Of a stretch of 64,000 bases of DNA, positions 34,812-43,166 are shown in pieces; positions within the stretch are counted from its first letter, which is position 1, and every line of letters begins with the position of its first letter. The notes under the pieces were generated by a model that worked only from the letters and a program-made list of their open reading frames with translations, did not search any database and had not been told where the DNA came from. Source of the DNA: JANOBD01 sp031411495 (GTDB lineage: Bacteria > Planctomycetota > Phycisphaerae > Tepidisphaerales > Tepidisphaeraceae); contig JANOBD010000100.1 of assembly GCA_031411495.1 (NCBI GenBank), positions 62,001-126,000 on the forward strand, written 5' to 3'. Made by a program: the position numbers and the translations under genes.

Positions 34812-35083
34812 CGATGCTCTCCCGGCACGCGATTAGAAACTGGACCGCCGATTGCACTGTAACCGGAGCGGCGTTCCCGTGTGATTCGAATCGGGCAAAC
34901 TCCGATATGAGACTTTGCGAAGTTGTAGATAACTCGCATCGTCGGTTCAGCGAGATGCATCTCATCTTCTGGACGCAACAACGTCGGCTTGATTGCCCAA
35001 AGGGAACGGACCGACGTCATAGACAGACGGACCCAAGAGGCTTGCGGGGCTTTCAACCCCGTTCAACCGAAAGGAAGGCCAAG

Positions 35084-36040
35084 ATGGCCATCATCACCAA
35101 GAAGCAGCCCAAGGCACGCGTGAGCAAGGACCTTCGCGAGAAGGTCGAACCTTTGCTCGCGCTCGAATATGCCTACATGGATTCGCCGCTGTTCAAGACC
35201 AAGAACATCGAGCAGACGCTTTTCGCCGAAGAGCTTCCGCAATTGCCGATGGTGGCCTGGTACGCGCCGACCCGTGATGACACGACCAGCGCCACGCCCG
35301 GCACCCCGCAACTGATGAAGACGCCCGAAGAACAGTTGATGTTCCGCCGGTTCAACTTCGCCAAGCGGAAACTGAAGCTGATGAAGAAGAAGATCCTCGC
35401 CGACGGCCTGACCAACGATCTGGCGAGGCAGATGATCGAATGGCACGGCAAGATGGAACATCTGCGTGAATATCTGGTCCGCACCAACCTCGCGCTCGTA
35501 CTGGCGATGGCCAAGCGGACCCGCCTGGGCGATGTCGACTTCAGCGAGATCGTTTCCGAAGGGAACATGGCCTTGCTCCGTGCCGTCGAGAAGTTCAATG
35601 TCGATCGCGGCTTCAAGTTCAGCACCTATGCCTGCCGGGCGATTCTCAAGGGCTTCAGCCGTACCGCGCAGAAGCACAACCGGCATCGCACCCGATTCCC
35701 CGTGGAGTTCGAGCCGGAGATGGAAAAGTCCGACTGGTCGGACCGCAAGCATGACGCGGTGGAAGAAGACCTGGTCGGCGAGTTAAAGGCGATCGTGGAA
35801 GGCAACCTTGCCGAGCTGACGGATGTCGAACAGACCGTCATTCGCCGCCGCTTCAACTGGCAGGAAGAGCAGCCGACGCCGCTGACGCTGGACGAAGTCG
35901 GCCAGATCATCGGTGTGACCAAGGAACGCGTTCGCCAGATTCAGAACAAGGCGCTGCTCAAGATCCGCCGGCTGATGGAAGAAGGCGTCCTGCGTCCGAA
36001 ACAGCCAAAAGTTGAAGAAGCCGTCGCCGCGGTAGCGTGA
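35084..36040 (+). CDS. RNA polymerase sigma-70 family factor
   Basis: A 318-residue primary-like or group 2 sigma factor. Region 2 is recognised from NLALVLAMAKRTRLGDVDF and EGNMALLRAVEKFNVDRGFKFSTYACRAI. Region 4 has LTLDEVGQIIGVTKERVRQIQNKALLKIR. The N-terminal 90 residues are not sigma region 1.1-like and look family specific. GGAAGG precedes ATG 35084; the longer frame from 34814 covers the leader. The 3' end has a strong terminator. Confidence 0.92.
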   Translation: MAIITKKQPKARVSKDLREKVEPLLALEYAYMDSPLFKTKNIEQTLFAEELPQLPMVAWYAPTRDDTTSATPGTPQLMKTPEEQLMFRRFNFAKRKLKLMKKKILADGLTNDLARQMIEWHGKMEHLREYLVRTNLALVLAMAKRTRLGDVDFSEIVSEGNMALLRAVEKFNVDRGFKFSTYACRAILKGFSRTAQKHNRHRTRFPVEFEPEMEKSDWSDRKHDAVEEDLVGELKAIVEGNLAELTDVEQTVIRRRFNWQEEQPTPLTLDEVGQIIGVTKERVRQIQNKALLKIRRLMEEGVLRPKQPKVEEAVAAVA

Positions 36041-36087
36041 GCCATCGTCCGGGGCGGAAGCAACGCAACTATCACAAACCTCCTCTC

Positions 36088-36124
36088 AATCGCCTTGGCA
36101 GTGTGCCGGGGCGATTTTGTTCTT
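36088..36124 (+). terminator. Intrinsic terminator of the sigma factor gene
   Basis: A 13-bp stem (two G-T pairs) with a 3-base loop starts 48 bases after the sigma factor stop and is followed by TTTTGTTCTT. Confidence 0.85.
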
Positions 36125-36222
36125 AGCCAAAGCGTTTTTGTTTCCTGGAAAATGCGCCGGCGACACAAAATCGCGGGTTCTTCGATTGACCTCGTCGGAA
36201 ACTTTTCGACCCTTGTCGAACG

Positions 36223-38007
36223 ATGAGCACTCTCCGCAACGCACTCGCCGTCGCCCGGGACGGTTTCACACTCGATGGCAAACCGTTTCGGCTGGTGGGC
36301 GGTGCGATGCACTACTTCCGGATCCCCCGCGAGTACTGGAAGGATCGCCTGCTCAAGCTCATCGCGCTGGGGTGCAATACCGTCGAAACGTATATCGCCT
36401 GGAACGCCCACGAGCCGTACAAGGGTCAGTTTGATTTCAGCGGCAACCTCGACCTCGTCGCGTTCATCGAACTCGCGCAGTCGCTGGGCCTGCACGTGAT
36501 CGTCCGGCCCGGGCCGTACATCTGCGCCGAGTGGGATTTCGGCGGCCTGCCGTGGTGGCTGCTGGCGGAAGACGATCTTTCGATCCGCTGCGCCGATCCG
36601 GCCTACCTTCGCCACGTCCAGGACTACTTCCGCGCGCTCCTGCCCAAACTCGTGCCGCACCTTTCGACGCTCGGCGGGCCGATCATCGCCATGCAGATCG
36701 AGAACGAGTATGGCTACTTCGGGAACGATCCGGCGTACTTGAAGTTCCTGCGCGACGCGATGGTCACCGCAGGAGTCGACGTCCCGCTCTTCACCTCAGA
36801 TGGCACCTACCAGGACATCACCATCGCCAGCGGCGGACTCGACGGCCATCTGCGGACCGCGAACTTTGGTTCCGACCCGGCCACGCGTTTTAAAGTCCTG
36901 CGCCAGTACCAGAAAGAGGGCCCGCTCGTCTGCATGGAGTTCTGGGTCGGCTGGTTCGACACCTGGGGCGATCCCGAACACGCAAGCCGTGAACCCAACG
37001 AGGCCGCCCGCAATCTCGAGGACCTCTTCAACGCCAATGCATCGGTGAACATCTACATGTTCCATGGCGGCACGAACTTCGGATTCACCGCCGGTGCAAA
37101 TCTCACCGACACGCTCTACAAGCCGTTCGTCACCAGCTACGACTATGACGCCCTGCTATCCGAATCCGGCAACATCACGCCCAAATACAAGGCGTGTCGG
37201 GAAGTGATCGAAAAACACCTGGGCAAACCTGCGAAGACTGTCGAGATCGCACCGATCGCCAGGCGAAGCTTCGGGAAGGTTGAGCTGACCGAATCGATTT
37301 CGCTGATCGATGCGCTGCCGATGCTGGGCGCGCCGATCAAGCACGTCCGCCCGCGGCCGATGGAAAAGCTCGGCCACGGCAACGGCTACGTCCTCTATCA
37401 GACCACGCTCGACCAGCGCTATCGCGGCCAGCAACTGGTCATCCGCGGCATGCACGACTGGGCACACGTCATGCTCGATGGAGAGACGCTCGCCACCTGG
37501 TATCGCAACCTGCCGATGCCCGAGATGCTGCTCGACTTCGATGGCTCGACCGCGACGCTCGACATCCTGGTTCACAACCTCGGCCGCTCGAACTTCGGCC
37601 ACCTGATGATCGAACGCAAGGGCATCACCGAGGGCGTCTTCGTCGGCCCGCACCGGCACGAGGAACGCGCAATCTTCCACTGGCGGCACTATCCGCTGCC
37701 GCTGAACGACCTGGCACCGCTCGATTTCGAGAAATCAACTTCCACCGCCGGCGCGCGGTTCTTCCGCGGCCACTTCGATGTCGACGAGCCGGCCGACACA
37801 TTCCTGAAGCTGCCGGGTTTTGACTTCGGCTGCGCGTTCGTGAACGGCTTCAACCTCGGCCGATACTGGAAGATCGGTCCGCAGCGAACCCTTTACCTGC
37901 CAGGGCCGATGCTCAAACGCGGCGCCAACGAGCTGGTGGTCTTCGAAGCCGCAGGAATCGAAGGCAGCGCGGTGGTCGACTTGGGTGACAAGCCGCAGTT
38001 GGGATGA
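36223..38007 (+). CDS. Beta-galactosidase, glycoside hydrolase family 35
   Basis: A 594-residue enzyme. The (beta/alpha)8 domain starts FRLVGGAMHYFRIPREYWKD, and NTVETYIAWNAHEP, the GH35 signature PGPYICAEWDFGGLPWWLL and MQIENEYG (acid/base Glu, about residue 160) follow. The nucleophile Glu is in CMEFWVGWFD (about residue 238). The C-terminal part has jelly-roll domains. No signal peptide is obvious, so it is probably cytoplasmic. A good terminator separates it from the sigma factor, and the membrane-protein gene starts 39 bases after it. Confidence 0.92.
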   Translation: MSTLRNALAVARDGFTLDGKPFRLVGGAMHYFRIPREYWKDRLLKLIALGCNTVETYIAWNAHEPYKGQFDFSGNLDLVAFIELAQSLGLHVIVRPGPYICAEWDFGGLPWWLLAEDDLSIRCADPAYLRHVQDYFRALLPKLVPHLSTLGGPIIAMQIENEYGYFGNDPAYLKFLRDAMVTAGVDVPLFTSDGTYQDITIASGGLDGHLRTANFGSDPATRFKVLRQYQKEGPLVCMEFWVGWFDTWGDPEHASREPNEAARNLEDLFNANASVNIYMFHGGTNFGFTAGANLTDTLYKPFVTSYDYDALLSESGNITPKYKACREVIEKHLGKPAKTVEIAPIARRSFGKVELTESISLIDALPMLGAPIKHVRPRPMEKLGHGNGYVLYQTTLDQRYRGQQLVIRGMHDWAHVMLDGETLATWYRNLPMPEMLLDFDGSTATLDILVHNLGRSNFGHLMIERKGITEGVFVGPHRHEERAIFHWRHYPLPLNDLAPLDFEKSTSTAGARFFRGHFDVDEPADTFLKLPGFDFGCAFVNGFNLGRYWKIGPQRTLYLPGPMLKRGANELVVFEAAGIEGSAVVDLGDKPQLG

Positions 38008-38046
38008 GCGCATCGATCGAACGGCTTCGCGGATCGTGACGGACAC

Positions 38047-40131
38047 ATGCAGACGGAATCACCTTCTCGCCGGTTTCTCACCTTCCGCGCCATCTCGTTC
38101 GGCGTGCTCGGCGTGCTCTTGCTGTGCGGCATCACGCCCTTCAACAATCTCGTCCTGAATAACACCGACCTGATCGGCAATCATTTCCCTGCCGGTGTAT
38201 TGCTGATGGTGTTGTTCGTCGTGCTGCTGATCAACGCACCGCTGGCGCGGTTCGCGCCGCGCTGGATGATCCGCCGGGACGAACTCATCGTCATGCTCTC
38301 GATGTGGCTGATCGCCAGCGCGCTGCCGTTCGTCGGCTTGAACCGGTACTTCCCCGGCCAGACCGTTGCGTACTGGTACTGCTCGGCCGATCGGCGCGAG
38401 TTCGCGGACATGATGAACGCGATGCATTTGCCGGACTGGCTCTTCCCGCAGATGGAAAAGGTGGACGCCGCCGACCGCGGACGCGAGGAAGTGATCCGCG
38501 GCTACTTCGAGCGCCTGCCCGCCGACCGCAGCACGTTCATGGGCCGGGTGAACGCGGTTCCCTGGGCGAAGTGGACGAAACCGGCCGTCGCGTGGGGCAT
38601 CTTCTTCGGCTCTCTGTTCGGCGCGGGGCTGTTCATCAACCTTCTCTGGCACCGGCAATGGACGCACGCCGAGCGGTTGCCGTTCCCACTGGCCAACGTC
38701 TACCTGAGCCTGATCGATACGCCGCCCCCGGGCCGATGGCTTTCGAACGAGCTGCGCAGCTCGCGCCTGTGGATCGCGGCGGGGATCGTCTTCGCGATTC
38801 ACTTCTTCAACGGCTCGGCCAAGTACCTCTGGGGCGTGAACACGTCGACGCAGATCCCGCTCGCGTTCGACCTGACGGGCTACCTTGCCGACACGCCGCT
38901 CAAGTTCTCGCACTGGTCGTTTCCGCGGCAGCAGGTGTTTTTCACGATCATCGGGCTGATGTTTTTTGTCCGTGCGCGGATCGCTTTCAGTCTCTGGTTT
39001 TTCTACCTGCTGACGAACGTGCTCCGCGTGAGCTCGGGATTGCGGTCGCTGGAACTTTCCGAGGCGATGACCATCGACCAGGTGATGGGCTCGGCGACCG
39101 TATTCTCGATCTGGATCGTGTGGGTGGCGCGGCAGATGCTGTTGCGCACGGCCAAGTCGTTCGTGCGTGGCGTACGCGACAGCGACGAGCGCATCGAGCG
39201 CCTCTGTGCCGCCCTGCTGGTGATTTGTCTCGCGACACTGGTCGTCTGGCTCACGCTCGCCGGCGTTTCGATGATCGGTGCGATCTGGATCACGATGGCG
39301 CTCTCGGCGATGTACCTCGTGCTGGCGCGGGTGATTTCCGAGACGGGTTTGCTCTACGTGCTGCTGCCGATCGAGCCGCAGCGGCTATGGCTGTATATCG
39401 TGCCGCAACAGCCCGCGGCGACCGGCGTGCGGACGACGCTGCCGAGCTACTTCTTCTCGGGCGCGATGGGGAACCTGCTCTGTCACGACACGCGCCAGGC
39501 GCTGCCGGGCTACGCGTCGACGGCCAGCAAGCTTGCCGACGAAACCGCCGAGGGCCACCCGAGCTACCGGCAGCGGGTCGGCCTGCTGGCGGTGCTGTTC
39601 TGCACGATCCTTTTCGCGTACGTCGCCGGCGGCGCGAGCACGCTCTACGTGCGCTACAACTACGACACGACGATGGATTCGAATGGCGTGACGCTCGACA
39701 CGGGCAACAACTGGGGCTCGCTCGTCATGCCGCGCGATCGCGCGATGACCTGGACGCGCGATTACACACCGCCCGGCGTCGGCGCGGCGGAGAATCACTC
39801 GCGCATCGGCAACTTCACGCTCGGCGCGGGAATCACCGCAGGGCTCGGCATCCTTCGCGCCCGCTTCGCCGGGTGGCCGCTGGACCCGATCGGTTACCTG
39901 CTCTGCTGGACCTGGGGCATCCAGGTAACCTGGTTCAGCATCTTCCTCGGCTGGCTCGCGAAGCAGATAACCGTCTACCTCGGCGGCGGCGCTGCGCTGC
40001 AGAAGATGCGCCCGGTCTTCATCGGCCTCATCATCGGCGAAACAATCGCAGTGGTGTTCTGGCTCATCTTCAGCTTTTTTCGCGCGATGATGGGGCAGGA
40101 GTACATCTCGATCCAGATCCTTCCGGCGTAA
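38047..40131 (+). CDS. Large multi-pass membrane protein (DUF6785/DUF6784 type)
   Basis: A 694-residue protein with about 12-14 hydrophobic segments. The sequence pattern (ITPFNNLVLNNTDLIGNHFP near the start, ERLPFPLANVYLSL, ISETGLLYVL) is that of a planctomycetal DUF6785-like family distantly similar to OPT transporters. It sits 39 bases after GH35, probably in one operon. Transport of sugars or oligosaccharides would fit the context but is not shown by the sequence. Confidence 0.75.
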   Translation: MQTESPSRRFLTFRAISFGVLGVLLLCGITPFNNLVLNNTDLIGNHFPAGVLLMVLFVVLLINAPLARFAPRWMIRRDELIVMLSMWLIASALPFVGLNRYFPGQTVAYWYCSADRREFADMMNAMHLPDWLFPQMEKVDAADRGREEVIRGYFERLPADRSTFMGRVNAVPWAKWTKPAVAWGIFFGSLFGAGLFINLLWHRQWTHAERLPFPLANVYLSLIDTPPPGRWLSNELRSSRLWIAAGIVFAIHFFNGSAKYLWGVNTSTQIPLAFDLTGYLADTPLKFSHWSFPRQQVFFTIIGLMFFVRARIAFSLWFFYLLTNVLRVSSGLRSLELSEAMTIDQVMGSATVFSIWIVWVARQMLLRTAKSFVRGVRDSDERIERLCAALLVICLATLVVWLTLAGVSMIGAIWITMALSAMYLVLARVISETGLLYVLLPIEPQRLWLYIVPQQPAATGVRTTLPSYFFSGAMGNLLCHDTRQALPGYASTASKLADETAEGHPSYRQRVGLLAVLFCTILFAYVAGGASTLYVRYNYDTTMDSNGVTLDTGNNWGSLVMPRDRAMTWTRDYTPPGVGAAENHSRIGNFTLGAGITAGLGILRARFAGWPLDPIGYLLCWTWGIQVTWFSIFLGWLAKQITVYLGGGAALQKMRPVFIGLIIGETIAVVFWLIFSFFRAMMGQEYISIQILPA

Positions 40132-40152
40132 CGCGCGATGATGGGTGTTCCG

Positions 40153-41202
40153 TCACTTCTCGACCGTGAACCGATACTCCGTCGTCGAACGATACACCTC
40201 GCCCGGCCGAAGGATCGTGTTCGGGAAGCTCGGCTGGTTTGCCGAATCGGGATAGTGCTGTGTCTCCAGACAGAAGCCGGAATACTGCCGATACACGTTT
40301 CCGTGTTTGCCGGTGATCGTGCCGTCGAGGAAGTTGCCGCTGTAGAACTGCACGGCCGGCTCGGTCGTCCAGCATTCCATGACGCGGCCGGTTGTCTTCT
40401 CAACTACCCGCGCACATCTTGAGAGCGCGGTGCCGCTCCGCACGAGGATCAGGTTGTGGTCGTAACCTTTCGGGGTTGCGTCGATCTTCTGGAGATCCCG
40501 CCCGATCGTCTTCGGTGCCGTGAAGTCCAACGGGGTACCCTTCACGCTGGCGATCTCGCCGGTCGGGATCAGGCCGGCGTCCACCGGCGTGTAGCGGTCG
40601 CAATCGAGCATCAGTTCGTGATCCAGATGCGTCGTCGCGCCGGCATCCTTCAGATTGAAGTAGCTGTGGTTGGTGAGATTGACCGGCGTCGGCGCATTGG
40701 TGGTCACTTCGTAATCGATGCGCAGCGTGCCGGCGTCATTGATCGCATACGTCATCTTCGTCTTTAGCGTGCCGGGATACCCTTCGGTGCCGTCCGGATC
40801 GGTATAGGTCAGCTCCAATGATGGCGAAGCCGACGAACCGCTTTGTGTCGCTTTCCAGACGCGCTTGTCGAATCCGATCTTTCCGCCGTGCAGGTGATTC
40901 GCGCCGTTGTTGGTCGCGAGCGTGTAGGTCTTTCCGTCGAGCGTGAACTTGCCTTTGGCAATTCGATTTCCGACTCGTCCGACGACCGCGCCAAAGTACG
41001 GGCTCAGCGTTTCATACGGCGCGAGCTCGTCGAAGCCGAGGACGACATCGCCGAAGGCGCCGCTGCGAACCGGCACCTCGAGATGCGAGATGATCCCGCC
41101 CATTGTAAGGACGCGCATCCGCATCGACTTGGATTGAAGCGTGTAGGCATCGACATGTTCGCCACGCTGCGTGGTGCCGAAGGGAACGGGTGCGGAAATC
41201 AC
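40153..41202 (-). CDS. galM: Aldose 1-epimerase (galactose mutarotase)
   Basis: A 349-residue enzyme that interconverts anomers of galactose or glucose. The order is normal: GNRIAKGKFTLDGK, NNGANHLHGGKIGFDKRVW (with the His acid/base), VNLTNHSYFNLKDAG (second His) and CLETQHYPDSANQPSFP (Glu base). The start is GTG 41202 with GGAG upstream. It is convergent with the DUF6785-like gene and belongs to the galactose-handling group with GH35. Confidence 0.93.
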   Translation of the reverse strand: MISAPVPFGTTQRGEHVDAYTLQSKSMRMRVLTMGGIISHLEVPVRSGAFGDVVLGFDELAPYETLSPYFGAVVGRVGNRIAKGKFTLDGKTYTLATNNGANHLHGGKIGFDKRVWKATQSGSSASPSLELTYTDPDGTEGYPGTLKTKMTYAINDAGTLRIDYEVTTNAPTPVNLTNHSYFNLKDAGATTHLDHELMLDCDRYTPVDAGLIPTGEIASVKGTPLDFTAPKTIGRDLQKIDATPKGYDHNLILVRSGTALSRCARVVEKTTGRVMECWTTEPAVQFYSGNFLDGTITGKHGNVYRQYSGFCLETQHYPDSANQPSFPNTILRPGEVYRSTTEYRFTVEK

Positions 41203-41226
41203 GTGTGGTAGCTCCAGAAAAGAGAG

Positions 41227-41247
41227 AATCCGCTTTATTAGCGGATT
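41227..41247 (-). terminator. Hairpin between minus-strand genes
   Basis: An 8-bp stem (AATCCGCT, TTATT, AGCGGATT) lies 38 bases past the stop of the secreted protein gene ending at 41285 and 25 bases upstream of galM. The minus strand then continues CTCTCTTTTCT, a fair T-rich tail. Confidence 0.6.
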
Positions 41248-41284
41248 ATCTCCTGGATTGCGATGTGCGAAACGGTCGAGCGGG

Positions 41285-43063
41285 TCAGATGCCGCCGTTG
41301 TTGCCGTTCATCATGCCGTCGCCGAACGACTGCATGGCGGCGGTCATCATTGCCTGAATGAACTGGCTGGTGATAACGGTGTCGATTTCCAGCGCGCCGT
41401 CCTCGCGTTTCACGCCGATGGCCAGCGGCTCGACATCCGGCGGGAACTGCAGGTTGAGGTCCTGCGGCACGCGCATCATCGGGCCTTGACCGAGCATCGG
41501 CGCCAGGCGCAACACCGACCGCAGAATCGCTTCGCCGGAGACATAGAACTCCGCCACGCGCGGCTTGGGCAGCGCGTCGCTGGCGGATTTGAAGCCGGCG
41601 AGCTTGGAGATCGAATCATCGCCGCCCTTGGCCGCCGCGATGAGGGCCGAGACGGTGTCGTCCCCGGCGTTGGCGAATGCGACCATCTTGTCGCCGACGA
41701 GGCCTACGTACTGGCTCATCGTTTCGGTGCCGAAGCGTTCCTTGAGCTGTTTGCGGACGAGTTGTTCCTGCTCGCCGTCGCCGATGATTTCGTAGGTGAT
41801 CTGGTCGAAATTGACGCCGTCGATGACCTTCGCATCGGGCGTATGCGTCTGCTTCCACTCCATGCCGCCGCCGGCACGCTTCTGCAAGTCCTGGGCGATC
41901 GGGTCATACTTGGCTTTGAAGGCGCGCATGTCCTTGAGGATATTCGGGCCGGTGACATCCGCCACGGAAACCATTGCCGCGCCGCCAGCGCCGGACGAAG
42001 GAACGAGCGCGATGCGAAGGTTCTTCATCTGGGCGAGCAGCGCTTTGGTATCGGTTGCCATCTCGCGGAGCTTGCCCGACACCTCGTCGTCGGCCGGCAA
42101 CTTGGCGAGGATCGGGCCGGCGATGTCGTCGATCAGCTTCGCGGTCGTCGCGGGCGAGTTCGCAAATCCGCCGAATGCCATCGGCGCTTCGCCGGGCAGG
42201 TTATTCAACAACGTATCATCCGAGGTCTGCAGCGAGTTCATCAGCTGCGCCAAATATGAATCCGACTTAAACTCGGCGAGCGTTGAATGCGAGATGCCGT
42301 TCTCGCTGATGTTGTAAGCAACGGTCGCGCCGTCGGAATCGCGAAGGAACGCTTCGCCGATGCCGAAGAGCTTGTCGATGCCTTCGTTGATTGCGGGCAG
42401 GTATTTCGGATCCACGGGCGATTTTTTCTCGCCGTCGGCCGACGCGCCCTTCGACGCCTGCTCGTGAAGTTCCTTGAGCTGCGCGCTGAGGTTGTCGCGC
42501 ATCGCGTTGACGTTGGCGAAGAAGACGAAGTCGCCGGTCTTCCACTTCTCGGCCGCCTTCACGGGGAGTGTGAGGGTCTTCGAAGGAGCGGCGGTGACGA
42601 CGTCCTTGCTCGGCGAGACGGCCGCGTAGCCGCCCCAGTCGGCGACGAACAGCGGCATGCCCTGGAAGTTAAAGGAGGTGATCGCCCCATCGGTGGTCGC
42701 ATTTCGCAGTCCACCGATGAGCGCCTTGTAGTCCTTCGAAGGAATCAGAAAGAGCGCAGCCTGCCCGGGCTTCTTCCCGGAAGGGTCGAGCTGCACGAAT
42801 GCCATCTCACCGTCATCGTCGATGCCGGTCAGTTTCAGATCCTTCTTCAGCGTGGCGAGCGGGTCGGCAAGCATGGGCGCCATGAAGGTCAAACCGAGCT
42901 TTTCTGAAAGCTTGCCGATCTGCCCGCTGGTGTGAGCCAGGTGGTTGACCCGCAACACGGTCCACGCGTCGGCGGGGATCTTTTCCAGGACATCCGCCCG
43001 GGACAGGGCAGACAACGACAACGCCGCGGCCAAGGTCAACATCGCGCGCAGTTTCAATCTCAT
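41285..43063 (-). CDS. Secreted protein of unknown function
   Basis: A 592-residue exported protein. The signal peptide runs about residues 1-23 (ending SRAD). The beginning (VLEKIPADAWTVLRVNHLAH) and the repeated pattern of long helices with Ala/Lys/Asp-rich loops are like a planctomycetal DUF3352-like group. The C-terminus ends with a Gly/Asn/Met-rich tail (MMNGNNGGI). No catalytic motif is visible. GGAGACC precedes ATG 43063. It is probably periplasmic; a role in glycan use is not shown. Confidence 0.65.
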   Translation of the reverse strand: MRLKLRAMLTLAAALSLSALSRADVLEKIPADAWTVLRVNHLAHTSGQIGKLSEKLGLTFMAPMLADPLATLKKDLKLTGIDDDGEMAFVQLDPSGKKPGQAALFLIPSKDYKALIGGLRNATTDGAITSFNFQGMPLFVADWGGYAAVSPSKDVVTAAPSKTLTLPVKAAEKWKTGDFVFFANVNAMRDNLSAQLKELHEQASKGASADGEKKSPVDPKYLPAINEGIDKLFGIGEAFLRDSDGATVAYNISENGISHSTLAEFKSDSYLAQLMNSLQTSDDTLLNNLPGEAPMAFGGFANSPATTAKLIDDIAGPILAKLPADDEVSGKLREMATDTKALLAQMKNLRIALVPSSGAGGAAMVSVADVTGPNILKDMRAFKAKYDPIAQDLQKRAGGGMEWKQTHTPDAKVIDGVNFDQITYEIIGDGEQEQLVRKQLKERFGTETMSQYVGLVGDKMVAFANAGDDTVSALIAAAKGGDDSISKLAGFKSASDALPKPRVAEFYVSGEAILRSVLRLAPMLGQGPMMRVPQDLNLQFPPDVEPLAIGVKREDGALEIDTVITSQFIQAMMTAAMQSFGDGMMNGNNGGI

Positions 43064-43166
43064 GATGGGTCTCCGAAGTGCTTATAGAACTGAACAACAA
43101 CTAAGTTTCATTCGAGCTTCGCGGATCGAAGCCGTTTCGTCCATTCGCCGGCGATTATACTCAACA

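Noticed and set aside
38304..40169. 621-codon plus-strand frame overlapping the large membrane protein
   Set aside because: Arg-rich shadow frame of the 694-residue membrane protein at 38047-40131; no motif or ribosome binding site.
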